Origin: Buchnera aphidicola (Chaetogeoica yunlongensis)
GTDB taxonomy: Bacteria > Pseudomonadota > Gammaproteobacteria > Enterobacterales > Enterobacteriaceae
Length of the DNA: 64,000 nt
Assembly: GCA_039829965.1 (NCBI GenBank)
Contig: CP139909.1
Coordinates: 62,001 to 126,000 of the forward strand
Direction of reading: 5' to 3'
Within the stretch, counting starts at the first letter, position 1. Every line of letters begins with the position of its first letter. A program made the position numbers and the translations under genes. Positions 27,531 through 37,896 of this stretch are shown here, piece by piece. A model generated the notes under the pieces. The model ran no database searches and was not told where the DNA came from. It worked only from the letters and a program-made list of their open reading frames with translations.

Positions 27531-28400
27531 TTACTTGTTTATTTTTATTTTTTGGTTAATTACATTATTATATAAAAAATTTTTTGATAATTTATGTATT
27601 TTAGCAGTGTGTTTTATTGCTGTACTTAATGGTAAGCATAATTGTAATATTTGTAAAGTTTTTAATGCTGAATTTGGTATTAGTGACGTGTTTTCTTTTT
27701 TATATCCCGAGATAATAATTGTAAATTCTCCTTTTTGATGAGAATTATTTGTTTTTAGCCATGTTAATATGTTGTATGACGTGTCTCTTTTAATAGTTTC
27801 CCATTTTTTTGTTAATTCTTTTACCAGTGCAATGTTTCTATTTTTTCCTAGTATTTCTATTATGTTTTTTATACTTTTTATAATTCTATGTGTTGTTTCA
27901 TAAAATATTATAGTTCTTTCTTCTGTTTTTATGTTTTTTAAAACTTTATATCTTTGTGTTTCAGTAGAAGGTAGATAACCTTCATAACAAAATCTATGTG
28001 TAGATAAATTAGAAGCGATTAATGCTGTAATAGCTGCGCAAGGACCTGGAATAGGGGTTATTATTATAGAATGATTACAACACATTTTTATCAAGTAGTT
28101 TCCAGGATCGTTTATTAATGGTGTACCAGCATTAGAGATTAACGCAATATTTTTATTTTGTTGTAGTATTAAAATTAATTGTTTGCTTTTAACTATTTCA
28201 TTGTTTTTATTAAAAGTAATTATTTTAGTATTTATATTGTAATATTGTAATAATATTTTTGCGTGAAATATGTTTTCAACGGCTATTAGGTGAACATTTT
28301 TTAATGTTTTTATAGCTCGATAGGATATATCATCTAAGTTACCTATTGGAGTTGGTATAATATATAATATTCCGTAATTTTTTGTTTTACTGATATTCAT
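27531..28400 (-). CDS. rsmI: 16S rRNA 2'-O-ribose C1402 methyltransferase RsmI
   Basis: 289 aa (E. coli 286). A tetrapyrrole-methylase fold: the N-terminus has YIIPTPIGNLDDISYRAI, then LISNAGTPLINDPG and ITPIPGPCAAITALIASNL, all family signatures for S-adenosylmethionine and RNA binding; FYETTHRI follows. It modifies C1402 in the ribosomal P site. The stop is about 30 bases from the 5' end of rnpB, and both are on the minus strand. Confidence 0.96.
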   Translation of the reverse strand: MNISKTKNYGILYIIPTPIGNLDDISYRAIKTLKNVHLIAVENIFHAKILLQYYNINTKIITFNKNNEIVKSKQLILILQQNKNIALISNAGTPLINDPGNYLIKMCCNHSIIITPIPGPCAAITALIASNLSTHRFCYEGYLPSTETQRYKVLKNIKTEERTIIFYETTHRIIKSIKNIIEILGKNRNIALVKELTKKWETIKRDTSYNILTWLKTNNSHQKGEFTIIISGYKKENTSLIPNSALKTLQILQLCLPLSTAIKHTAKIHKLSKNFLYNNVINQKIKINK

Positions 28401-28622
28401 TTCAGTTAAAAATTATTGTAATAGTTAAGATTAATGTTATTACTACTATAGTAATTATAGTATGTAATAATCAAAGTAAATTTAGAAGTTTTAAATTATT
28501 TTTATTTTTTGTGTTAATTAAATTTTAGTTAGTTTTTTTTTAATATTTTTAATTAGTTTGTTTTTGATTTAGTATATTATGAAATAAATATGTAATATAT
28601 TTTTTAATTACAGGATCCTTTA

Positions 28623-29849
28623 ATGAAGAGAGTAGTGATTACAGGATTAGGTATAATATCTAGTATTGGAAATAATCAAGTAGAAGTATTGAACTCTTTA
28701 TTAACATTAAAATCTGGTATCTCTTTTTCTAAAGAAATGAAAGAGTGGGGAATGCGTAGTCATGTATGTGGAAATATAAAATTAGGAAAAGTTTATCAAA
28801 GCATAGATCGAAAAATTTTTAGATTTATGAATGATGCTTCTATTTATTCATATTTATCTATGAAAGAAGCTATAACCGATGCAAAACTAACTGAAAATAT
28901 TTATGAAAATAATTTTAGAATTGGTGTCATTGTTGGTTCTAGTGGAGGATCACCAAAATCTCAAGTTAGTGAAATGTATTCTATAAAAAACAAAACTAAT
29001 AAATTTAGAAGAACTAGTCCTTATACTGTTGTTAAATCTATGACTTCTAGTATTTCTGCATGTTTAGCTACAGCATTTAAAATTAGAGGTGTAAATTATT
29101 CTATTAGTTCAGCATGTTCTAGTTCAGCTAACTGCATAGTAAATGCTGTTGAGTTAATTCAGTTAGGAAAACAAGATATAATATTTGCAGGTGGTGGTGA
29201 GGAAATTAGTTTAGAATTAGCTTGTGCTTTTGACTCTATGGGTGCGTTATCTACCGCATATAATTCTGAACCTGTGTTGTCTTCGCGGGCTTTTGATTAT
29301 GATAGAGATGGTTTTGTAATTTCAGGTGGTTCTGGAATTTTAGTTATGGAAGAGTTAAATTTTGCGTTATCTAGATCAGCAAATATTTATGCGGAAGTAA
29401 TTGGATATGGTACATCATCTGATGGTTTCGATATGGTTGTGCCTTCAGGTATTGGTGCAGTGAATTGCATGAATATAGCCATGAAAAATTTAAATGAGCC
29501 AATTGATTATTTAAATGTGCATGGAACTTCTACTAGGATGGGTGATTCAATAGAATTAAAAGCTATTCGAAAAGTATTTGGTGTATTTAGAACGCCAATT
29601 ATTTCGTCAACTAAATCTATTACTGGGCATGCATTAGGTGCTTCTGGAGTGCAAGAATTAATTTATAGTTTATTAATGTTAAAAAATGATTTTATTGTTC
29701 CTAGTATTAATATATTTAAATTAGACTCTGAAGCTAAAAATTTAAATATATTAACTACTATGATTAAGAAAAAATTTTTTACAGTTATGTCTAATAGTTT
29801 TGGATTTGGAGGAACAAATGTTTCATTAGTTATTAAAAAGTATATTTAA
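28623..29849 (+). CDS. fabB: 3-oxoacyl-ACP synthase I
   Basis: 408 aa (E. coli 406). It condenses malonyl-ACP with acyl-ACP in fatty acid elongation. The catalytic triad is present: Cys165 in ISSACSSSANC, His300 in NVHGTSTRMGD, His336 in SITGHALGASG. GSSGGSP and the C-terminal SNSFGFGGTNVS loop are also kept. It begins with AGGATCC ahead of the ATG. About 220 empty bases separate it from divergent rsmI. Confidence 0.97.
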   Translation: MKRVVITGLGIISSIGNNQVEVLNSLLTLKSGISFSKEMKEWGMRSHVCGNIKLGKVYQSIDRKIFRFMNDASIYSYLSMKEAITDAKLTENIYENNFRIGVIVGSSGGSPKSQVSEMYSIKNKTNKFRRTSPYTVVKSMTSSISACLATAFKIRGVNYSISSACSSSANCIVNAVELIQLGKQDIIFAGGGEEISLELACAFDSMGALSTAYNSEPVLSSRAFDYDRDGFVISGGSGILVMEELNFALSRSANIYAEVIGYGTSSDGFDMVVPSGIGAVNCMNIAMKNLNEPIDYLNVHGTSTRMGDSIELKAIRKVFGVFRTPIISSTKSITGHALGASGVQELIYSLLMLKNDFIVPSINIFKLDSEAKNLNILTTMIKKKFFTVMSNSFGFGGTNVSLVIKKYI

Positions 29850-30496
29850 TTAAATTGATATATTTTAAATTAGTTATATATATTTAGTGTATTTATAACT
29901 ACTATCATTTTATATTACTAATAATAGAAGTTTTTATAAAATATGATGTAGTATTATTTTAATATTTGTAACTAAATTATTAAAATTTTTTAGGCTTGTT
30001 TATCACAATGTTAAGTAAGTATTGTTTTGTATATGTTTTTTAATTAAATGAGATTATTTATTAAAATAAAGCAATTTTTTAGAGTTTAAGTAGTTAAATA
30101 ATTTTATTTTGTATTTGCAAAAGTAGTGTTGTCTAGTTTTAGAATTTAAATATTTATGTTTAAAATATTTTTTATTTAATAAACATTTTAAAAATGATTT
30201 AAATATACATTTTAAAATATGTTAGAATTTTATTGTCAAAATCCTTCTTAATACTTCTATCATTAGGAATTTTTTAATATTTTAATGGTGTTAAGATTTT
30301 AAATTTTTTTAATATTTTTTTGTGTAATTATAATGTAAATAATTTGTATATACGCTTTATCTTATTTTACAAATTGTTGTTTTTTGAGATACTTAATATA
30401 TTAAATTTTTTAAATTTAGAGTGATAAGTTGATTTTTTTGATTAGAATTTATTTTGTAATAAATACTATTTTTTATGTATTAGAGGAAAATAAAGA
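29850..30496. other. 647-base gap between fabB and talA
   Basis: No recognisable gene or RNA on either strand. The sequence is nearly all A/T with scattered stops. It must hold the talA promoter; AGAGGA at 30482-30487 is the talA ribosome site. Confidence 0.6.
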
Positions 30497-31450
30497 TTGA
30501 ATCAATTAGAGTCTTTAAAACAGCATACTACAGTTGTAGTAGACAGCGGAGATATAAGATTTATTCAGAAACATTGTCCTGAAGATGCTACTACTAATCC
30601 TTCATTAATTAGACAAGCAATAACTCTTCCACAGTATCAATATGTTTTTCGAGATGCGATAAATTATGCAAAAATAAAAGGTGGAAATTTATTTTCACAA
30701 ATTGAAAATGCGGTTGATAGAATTTCAGTAATTTTAGGATTAGGTATTTTAAAGATTATTCCAGGTAAAGTATCTACTGAGATTGACGCTCGTTTGTCGT
30801 TTAATACGAAATTATGTGTTAGCAAAGCAAGAAAGATAATTTCTATGTATGAAGAAGATGGTGTTAGTCGTTCTCGTATATTAATTAAATTGGCAGCTAC
30901 ATGGGAAGCTGTACTTGCTGCAAAGAAATTAAAAGAAGAAGGTATTCAGTCTAATTTAACATTATTATTTTCATTTGCACAAGCTAGAATTTGTGCTGAA
31001 GCTGGAGTATTTTTAATTTCTCCTTTTGTAGGGCGTATTTATGATTGGTATAAGTCTAAATCTTTAATAATTTCTTCTCAGGCTAATAAAGATCCTGGAG
31101 TTATTTCAGTTAAAAAAATTTATTGTTATTATAAAAAATATGGGTATGTAACTATTGTGATGGGAGCAAGTTTTAGGAATATCGATCAAATTTTAGCATT
31201 ATCAGGTTGTGATAGATTAACTATTTCTCCAAAATTATTGAGTGAATTACAAGAATGTAGTAATTGTGTTTCTAGGGAATTATATCCTCCTAAAATTAGT
31301 TTAAAATCAAAACCTATTCCTCTTTCTAGAAGTGAATTTTATTGGATGCATAATGAAGATGCAATGGCTGTAGAAAAATTGTCTGAAGGTATACGTCAAT
31401 TTGGAATAGATCAGAAAGAATTAGAAAATATTGTTAGAAGTAAAATTTAA
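30497..31450 (+). CDS. talA: transaldolase
   Basis: 317 aa (E. coli TalA 316). It starts at a TTG (30497) with AGAGGA nine bases upstream, giving MNQLESLKQHTTVVVDSGDI. DATTNPSLI is at residues 33-41 and the Schiff-base lysine is K131 in LIKLAATWE. The enzyme exchanges dihydroxyacetone units in the pentose phosphate pathway, together with tkt directly downstream (about 110 bases), as talA-tktB in E. coli. Confidence 0.96.
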   Translation: MNQLESLKQHTTVVVDSGDIRFIQKHCPEDATTNPSLIRQAITLPQYQYVFRDAINYAKIKGGNLFSQIENAVDRISVILGLGILKIIPGKVSTEIDARLSFNTKLCVSKARKIISMYEEDGVSRSRILIKLAATWEAVLAAKKLKEEGIQSNLTLLFSFAQARICAEAGVFLISPFVGRIYDWYKSKSLIISSQANKDPGVISVKKIYCYYKKYGYVTIVMGASFRNIDQILALSGCDRLTISPKLLSELQECSNCVSRELYPPKISLKSKPIPLSRSEFYWMHNEDAMAVEKLSEGIRQFGIDQKELENIVRSKI

Positions 31451-31562
31451 TATATTCATTTTATAAAAAAATTGTTAATTAATTTAAATTTTATAATAGT
31501 AGTTAGTACCATATTTATGGTGTTGTATTTAGTTTTTATTTTATTTTAGTTAAGGAATTTTT

Positions 31563-33566
31563 ATGTGTTTACGTAGAAGATTAGCCAATGCTCTTCGTGT
31601 ATTAAGTATGGATGCAGTTCAAAAAGCTAATTCTGGACATCCTGGAATGCCTATGGGTATGTCTGATATTGCAGAGGTACTGTGGCGAGAATTTTTTAAG
31701 CATAATCCTAAAAATCCATCATGGCATAATAGGGATCGTTTTGTTCTTTCTAATGGACATGGTTCAATATTATTATACAGTATATTACACCTTACTGGAT
31801 ATAATATATCTATTGATGATTTAAAAAATTTTCGACAATTAAATTCTAAAACTCCAGGTCATCCTGAAGTTGGAATTACTCCCGGTGTAGAAATAACTAC
31901 TGGTCCGTTAGGACAGGGTTTAGGAACAGCTGTAGGTATGGCAATTGCTGAACATACATTGGGTTCTATTTTTAATACAGTCGATTACAATATAATTGAT
32001 CATTATACTTGGGTTTTTGTGGGTGATGGATGTTTAATGGAAGGGATTTCTCATGAAGTGTGTTCTCTAGCTGGTACTTTAAAATTAGGGAAATTAATTG
32101 TATTTTATGATAATAATGGAATATCAATAGATGGAAAAGTAGATGAATGGTTTACTGATGATACAGCTGGCAGGTTTAGAGCATATAATTGGCATGTTGT
32201 GTCTAATGTAGATGGTCATGATCATAAATCTATTTCTAATGCAATTCGAGAAGCTTTATCAGTTATACATAAGCCATCTATTATTATTTGTAATACTATT
32301 ATTGGTTTTGGATCTCCTAATAAATCAGGACTTGAGACGTCACATGGAGCACCTTTAGGCGATGAAGAAATATTATTAACAAAAAGAAGTTTGAAGTGGA
32401 ATTATGATCCTTTTTTCATACCTCAAGATATTTATGATTGTTGGAATTTTGATCTTCAAGGAGAAATTTTAGAAAATGATTGGATTCAGAAGTTTAATTC
32501 TTATCGTAAGAAATATCCTGATTTAGCTAATGAATATATTAGACGTATGAACAAAGATATGCCGAATATGTGGATGAGTGATTTTAATAAATTTTTTATG
32601 AATTTATGTTTAAGTCCTAAAAGTATATCTACTCGTGTTGCATCAAATAATGTATTAGAGTTTGTAGGGAAATTATTACCCGAACTACTTGGTGGTTCAG
32701 CTGATTTATCGCCAAGTAATTTAAGTATGTGGTCAAATTCTAAATCTATTAAAGAACATTCATCTGGAAATTATATACATTATGGTGTTCGTGAATTTGG
32801 TATGACTTCTATTTCTAATGGAATAGCACATCATGGAGGATTTATACCGTATACTTCAACCTTTCTAGCATTCATGGATTATGCGCGTGGTGCTGTGCGT
32901 ATGTCGTCATTAATGAATACTCGTAATATATTTATATACACTCATGATTCTATTGGTTTAGGTGAAGATGGTCCTACGCATCAACCAGTAGAACAGTTAT
33001 CTTCACTAAGATTAATTCCTAATATGAATGTTTGGAGACCTTGTGATCAACTTGAAACAGCTATTTCGTGGAAATATGCTCTAGAAAGGAAAAGTTGTTC
33101 TTCAGCTATTATTTTATCTCGTCAAAACTTATCTTTTATAGAAAGACAACCTCAACAAATTAAAAATATTATTCGAGGAGGGTATATTTTAGGTAATGAA
33201 AGTAAAAAAAATCTTAAAGGTATTATAATTTCTACTGGATCAGAAGTTCAAATAGCGGTAGAAGTTTCTAGTATTTTATTAAAAAAAGGGTATTTTTTAC
33301 GAGTAGTATCTATGCCATCTACGAATGTTTTTGATAGTCAAGATGAAACTTATAAAGAATTAATACTTCCTAAATGTATTACTTATCGTATTGCAATTGA
33401 ATCTGGTGTATCTAATTTTTGGTATAAATATGTTGGATTAGAAGGATTAATAATTGGATTAGATTGTTTTGGAGAATCCGGATCTGAAAGTCAATTATTT
33501 AAAAAATTTGGATTTCATCCTGATAATATTTCTAAAAAAATTATATCTTATTTAACATCTAAATAA
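31563..33566 (+). CDS. tkt: transketolase
   Basis: 667 aa (E. coli TktA 663, TktB 667). Thiamine diphosphate enzyme moving two-carbon units between sugar phosphates. The N-terminal cofactor motif is VFVGDGCLMEG to NNGISIDG, with SGHPGMPMG and SNGHGS before it; the pyrimidine domain has DLSPSN, REFGM and THDSIGLGEDGPTHQP. Position after talA suggests the tktB orthologue. It is likely the only transketolase, feeding erythrose 4-phosphate to AroH and ribose 5-phosphate to histidine synthesis. A hairpin terminator follows. Confidence 0.97.
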   Translation: MCLRRRLANALRVLSMDAVQKANSGHPGMPMGMSDIAEVLWREFFKHNPKNPSWHNRDRFVLSNGHGSILLYSILHLTGYNISIDDLKNFRQLNSKTPGHPEVGITPGVEITTGPLGQGLGTAVGMAIAEHTLGSIFNTVDYNIIDHYTWVFVGDGCLMEGISHEVCSLAGTLKLGKLIVFYDNNGISIDGKVDEWFTDDTAGRFRAYNWHVVSNVDGHDHKSISNAIREALSVIHKPSIIICNTIIGFGSPNKSGLETSHGAPLGDEEILLTKRSLKWNYDPFFIPQDIYDCWNFDLQGEILENDWIQKFNSYRKKYPDLANEYIRRMNKDMPNMWMSDFNKFFMNLCLSPKSISTRVASNNVLEFVGKLLPELLGGSADLSPSNLSMWSNSKSIKEHSSGNYIHYGVREFGMTSISNGIAHHGGFIPYTSTFLAFMDYARGAVRMSSLMNTRNIFIYTHDSIGLGEDGPTHQPVEQLSSLRLIPNMNVWRPCDQLETAISWKYALERKSCSSAIILSRQNLSFIERQPQQIKNIIRGGYILGNESKKNLKGIIISTGSEVQIAVEVSSILLKKGYFLRVVSMPSTNVFDSQDETYKELILPKCITYRIAIESGVSNFWYKYVGLEGLIIGLDCFGESGSESQLFKKFGFHPDNISKKIISYLTSK

Positions 33567-33580
33567 TTATTAAATATATT

Positions 33581-33609
33581 AAAGGGGGTTTTAAATTTAA
33601 ACCCCTTTT
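33581..33609 (+). terminator. terminator after talA-tkt
   Basis: Inverted repeat AAAGGGG/CCCCTTT with three further A/T pairs inside a one-base bulge, followed by a short T run. It lies 15 bases beyond the tkt stop. The five-G run is exceptional in this AT-rich DNA. Confidence 0.75.
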
Positions 33610-33771
33610 AGAAAGTAAAAATTTTATGTTTAGAATCTAGTTGGATTTTTTATAGATGGGTAGTATTATAATTATAAATTGAGCTTAAGAAAGCATTTTG
33701 TGTATTTAATTTTTAACACGGTTAGTACAAAGTTATTAAATTAAATATGCATTATTATAGGAATATTTTTT

Positions 33772-34929
33772 ATGACTTCTTCTGTTATTAATTTTGCTAA
33801 ACAGTTAATTAGCATTCCTTCTGTTAGTCCTATGGATTTAGGATGTCAGGAATTAATTTCTAATAGATTGATTGGTCTTGGTTTTTCGGTAGAACAGATT
33901 AACATAAATAATACTAGTAATATTTGGGCATGTAAGGGTAGTGGTAACACTTTAATGTTTGCTGGACATACGGATGTTGTTTCTGCAGGTAACTTAGATC
34001 ATTGGAAGTTTCCTCCTTTTTCTCCTACAATTTATCGAGGTAATTTTTTTGGACGAGGAATTGTGGATATGAAGGGCGCATTATCAGCTATGATTATAGC
34101 TGTTGAAAGATATATTAAAAAATATCCTAATTTTAAAGGACGTTTGGCTTTTTTAATTACTTCAGATGAGGAATCTCAAGCATTAGATGGAACTAAAAAA
34201 GTAATTTTGAATTTAATTCATCGAAAAGAAAGTATTGATTATTGTATTATTGGTGAACCATCTAGTGTAAAACGTTTGGGTGATGTGATAAAATATGGTC
34301 GTAGGGGTTCTATAACAGCCTGTATACGTATTTATAGTATTCAAAAACATATAGCATACTCTAAGTTATTTGATAATCCTATACATCAAACAATTTTTTT
34401 TCTTAAAGAATTGTTATCTACTTGTTGGGGTAGACAAAACAAATTTTTTGCTTCAACTAGTGTTCAAATTTATGAAATCAAATCTCAATCTATTAGTAGT
34501 AACATGATTCCATGTAAATTAACGGTTAAATTTAATTTTCGTTTTAATAATGAAATTACAAGTAGTGAAATTAAAGAAAAAGTACAAGAATTGTTAAGTA
34601 ATAGTAATATTGAATATTCGATAAATTGGAATTTATCTGGAGATCCATTTTTAACTAAGATTGGTTTATTATCAGATGTAGTAATTCAATCAATTAAAAG
34701 TGTTTGTAATATTGTTCCTAAATTATCTACGTCAGGAGGAACTTCTGATGGTCGTTTTATTTCTAAAATATGTTCTGAAATTATAGAATTAGGTTTAGTG
34801 AATAAAACTATTCATAAAGTTAATGAAAAAACTAAAGTTGAAGATTTAGAAGTTCTCAGTTTAATGTATGAAAATATTATTACACGATTGTTTTTTAAAA
34901 TAGAGTCAGAGAGTGATAAAAATGTGTAA
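33772..34929 (+). CDS. dapE: succinyl-diaminopimelate desuccinylase
   Basis: 385 aa (E. coli 375). Di-zinc hydrolase of the lysine/diaminopimelate pathway. Zinc ligands and catalytic residues appear in AGHTDVV, GRGIVDMKGA, the DEESQA pair of glutamates, GEPSS, and the C-terminal HKVNE histidine. Diaminopimelate also serves peptidoglycan. Convergent with dapA, another gene of the same pathway; a hairpin lies between them. Confidence 0.97.
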   Translation: MTSSVINFAKQLISIPSVSPMDLGCQELISNRLIGLGFSVEQININNTSNIWACKGSGNTLMFAGHTDVVSAGNLDHWKFPPFSPTIYRGNFFGRGIVDMKGALSAMIIAVERYIKKYPNFKGRLAFLITSDEESQALDGTKKVILNLIHRKESIDYCIIGEPSSVKRLGDVIKYGRRGSITACIRIYSIQKHIAYSKLFDNPIHQTIFFLKELLSTCWGRQNKFFASTSVQIYEIKSQSISSNMIPCKLTVKFNFRFNNEITSSEIKEKVQELLSNSNIEYSINWNLSGDPFLTKIGLLSDVVIQSIKSVCNIVPKLSTSGGTSDGRFISKICSEIIELGLVNKTIHKVNEKTKVEDLEVLSLMYENIITRLFFKIESESDKNV

Positions 34930-35268
34930 TTTTTTATAAATTTTAGTTTTTTTATTAGTATTTTGATATTTTAAAGTAAAAATTTTAAATTGTTTTCGTA
35001 ATTTTTATTTACAGAGTATCTCAATTTTTCTGATGATACTCTGCTATGGTGTTCATATTATAAGTTAATAAAATTTATATTTTATTAATAGTTATGTTTT
35101 AGTAATTTTTAGCTGTATATTTTATGTAAAATTTATATTTATTAAATATTGTTTAAAATTTTTTAGTTTATTATATTATTCAATATTAATATTTAATATT
35201 ATTAATATTTTTATATATTTTATATATAAGTTATTTATATTTTAAAATTCTTATTTGAGAAAAAGTGA
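34930..35268. other. 339-base gap between convergent dapE and dapA
   Basis: No open frame of note. The only structured element is the hairpin at 35012-35043; the remainder is A/T-rich spacer. Confidence 0.6.
35012..35043. terminator. hairpin between convergent dapE and dapA
   Basis: Perfect 9-base arms (CAGAGTATC and its complement) at 35012-35020 and 35035-35043, extended by three inner pairs after a one-base bulge. There is no clear T run on either side, so it may stabilise 3' ends rather than terminate by itself. Confidence 0.55.
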
Positions 35269-36162
35269 TTAAATAGTTTTATTGTAAAAATTTTTAGAAA
35301 AATTTAGTGCTTTTTCTAAAATTAAACGAGTTTTGTCTGAAATAGAAGTCATGGGTAAACGTAATTTATCTGATTTGATTAAACCTATTTTTTTAGCTAA
35401 CCATTTGATTGGGATTGGATTAGGTTCATAAAATAGTCCGTAATGCAGTGGTAGTAAATAATTATTTAATAATCTTGCTGATTGAAAATTGTTAGATAGA
35501 GCTAATTTACAAATTTTACTCATTTCTATTGCAGCTATGTTAGCTGTAACTGATATTATACCTTGTCCACCTAATTGCATAAAATCTAAAAAAGTTGTAT
35601 CATCTCCACTAAGTATAAGGAATTTTTTTTTAACGAATTGTTTTATTTTTTGAACACGAGATAAATCTCCAGTAGCTTCTTTTATTCCAATAATATTTTT
35701 TAATTTAGATAATTTAATGATTGTCTTGGGTATTAAGTCGCATCCAGTACGTATTGGAACATTATAAAGAATTTGTGGTAAATGCGTATTTTCTGAAATA
35801 GCTTTGAAATGTTGATATAGTCCTTCTTGAGTAGGACGATTATAATAAGGAGTTACTGTTAAACATGCAGATATTCCTGTGTGTTCAAACTTTTTTGTTA
35901 ATAAAATGGCTTCTGATGTTGCATTAGCACCGGTTCCAGCTATTATAGGAATTCTGTTATTAGCTATTTCTAATGTTAACATTACAACATTAATATGTTC
36001 TTTTTGACTAAGAGTAGATGATTCTCCAGTTGTTCCAACTGAAACAATTGCGGTTGTTCCATTATTTATATGATAATTAATTAAGTTGTTTAAGCTTTGT
36101 TCGCAAATTTTCCCATGTTTATTCATGGGTGTAATAAGAGCAACAATACTACCTTTAAACAT
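35269..36162 (-). CDS. dapA: 4-hydroxy-tetrahydrodipicolinate synthase
   Basis: 297 aa from the ATG at 36162 (E. coli 292). The frame is open upstream to 36222, but MFKGSIVALITPM matches the family start and GAGAG (36173-36177) is a fitting ribosome site. The enzyme condenses pyruvate with aspartate semialdehyde. Schiff-base lysine lies in NIIGIKEATGDL, the catalytic tyrosine in ILYNVPIRTG, and the threonine pair in VGTTGESSTL. It supplies lysine and diaminopimelate with dapE. Confidence 0.97.
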   Translation of the reverse strand: MFKGSIVALITPMNKHGKICEQSLNNLINYHINNGTTAIVSVGTTGESSTLSQKEHINVVMLTLEIANNRIPIIAGTGANATSEAILLTKKFEHTGISACLTVTPYYNRPTQEGLYQHFKAISENTHLPQILYNVPIRTGCDLIPKTIIKLSKLKNIIGIKEATGDLSRVQKIKQFVKKKFLILSGDDTTFLDFMQLGGQGIISVTANIAAIEMSKICKLALSNNFQSARLLNNYLLPLHYGLFYEPNPIPIKWLAKKIGLIKSDKLRLPMTSISDKTRLILEKALNFSKNFYNKTI

Positions 36163-36828
36163 GTTTTTATTTCTCTCATTAATAAAATAAATTTTAGTTA
36201 TTTTTTGAATGGTTTTGTACAATATTGTTTTATGTAAAATAGATGAGAATGTTTATATGTATTGTGTAAACATATATATTAAAAATTAATTAAATTTATG
36301 TATCAACTTTTAGTTTATCTTGATTTGATAAAGTATTGATAGTGTTTAGTATATTACTAAAAATTGTAATGTTTAAATTTTTAAAAAATTTTTTTTGAGA
36401 TATATTTCAAGTATTAATAAAAATTTTTATGTATATTTATATATTTTTGTAATTTTATAAAACTAGATATGTTTTATTAATCGTTAAAATTATTTATTAA
36501 TTAAGAAGTATAAAATATTTTAAATGTTAAAATTTTTAGTTTTTTATTTTTAATATATAATTTAATAGTATTTTTGTTATGAAATATTAAAATAGTTTAG
36601 AGTAATATTTGTATTTTTTTTATATATTTGTTAGTTAAGTATGCATATGGATTTCATTTGATTATTGCTATGGATTTTTTTTAATAGAAACTAATATTTA
36701 AAAATTTTTAGTGAGTTTTTATATTTTTTAATTTAATTAAAAAAATAAATAATATTTATTATTTTACGTATTTTTTATTTATCAAATTATTCATTTATGT
36801 TTTATAGTAAGTTTTGTTATTTTATAAT
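36163..36828. other. 666-base gap between aroC and dapA
   Basis: Both flanking genes are on the minus strand. I see no gene, tRNA or clear hairpin in it; it presumably carries the dapA promoter and otherwise looks like eroded DNA. Confidence 0.6.
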
Positions 36829-37896
36829 TTATTTAGGTTTTACACATTGTCCTCGATATCTTAATATATGGTCCATTAGTGTTATGGAAATCATAGCTTC
36901 TGCTATTGGAACAGCTCGTATACCTACACATGGATCATGTCTTCCAGAAATAGAAATTTCACTATTATCTCCATTTATATTTACTGTATTTCCTATTTTC
37001 TTTATGCTTGAGGTTGGTTTTAGTGCTATTGTAGTGACAATATTTTCTCCAGTGCTAATTCCTCCTAAAATACCTCCTGAATGATTGCTTATAAAACCGT
37101 ATTTGTTCATTTCATCTCGATGTTGACTTCCTTTTTGATTAACTACTTTAAAACCATCTCCAATTTCTACACCCTTAACTGCATTAATACTCATTAATGA
37201 ATGAGCTAAATCAGCATCTAATCGATCAAATACAGGTTCTCCTAAACCTATAGGCACATTTTCAGAGATTATTTTTATTTTTGCTCCTATAGAATCTCCT
37301 TCTTTTTTGAGATTTTTTATTAGTGTACTGATATTTATTATTTGTTTTTGATTAGGGCAAAAAAATGGATTAGTATTTACTTCATTCCAAGATGAAAATT
37401 TGCAAATAATATTTCCTATTTGTGTTAAATAACCTCGAATAATAATTTTATAATTGTCATATAAATATTTTTTTGCAATAGCACCTGCTGCTACCCTCAT
37501 AACTGTTTCTCTAGCAGATGATCTACCTCCACCTCTTGGATCTCTAATTCCATATTTTTTTTGATAAGTAAAATCAGCGTGTCCTGGTCTATATAATGTA
37601 TTTATTTTTGTGTAATCTTGTGGTCTTTGATCTGTATTTTTAACGATTAGTCCGATACTTGTTCCTGTTGTTTTTCCTTGATACACTCCAGATAGAATAG
37701 TAACTTTATCTTCTTCTCTTCTTTGTGTAGTATATTTAGATGTTCCTGGTCGTCTTCTATTTAGTTCTTTTTGCAAGTCTCCTTCTGATATTTTTAAACC
37801 TGGTGGTGTTCCATCTATTATACATCCTAGTTTTAATCCGTGAGATTCTCCAAATGTTGTAACTTGAAATAGCTTCCCTATAGAATTTCCAGCCAT
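36829..37896 (-). CDS. aroC: chorismate synthase
   Basis: 355 aa (E. coli 361). It converts 5-enolpyruvylshikimate 3-phosphate to chorismate with reduced FMN. It starts MAGNSIGKLFQVTTFGESHG, and the signatures GESHG, RRPGTSKYTTQRREEDK, GGGRSSARETVMRVAAGAIA and GRHDPCVGIRAVP are all present. Divergent from smrB. Chorismate feeds tryptophan and phenylalanine synthesis, and AroH at the end of the window makes the pathway's first metabolite. Confidence 0.98.
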   Translation of the reverse strand: MAGNSIGKLFQVTTFGESHGLKLGCIIDGTPPGLKISEGDLQKELNRRRPGTSKYTTQRREEDKVTILSGVYQGKTTGTSIGLIVKNTDQRPQDYTKINTLYRPGHADFTYQKKYGIRDPRGGGRSSARETVMRVAAGAIAKKYLYDNYKIIIRGYLTQIGNIICKFSSWNEVNTNPFFCPNQKQIINISTLIKNLKKEGDSIGAKIKIISENVPIGLGEPVFDRLDADLAHSLMSINAVKGVEIGDGFKVVNQKGSQHRDEMNKYGFISNHSGGILGGISTGENIVTTIALKPTSSIKKIGNTVNINGDNSEISISGRHDPCVGIRAVPIAEAMISITLMDHILRYRGQCVKPK

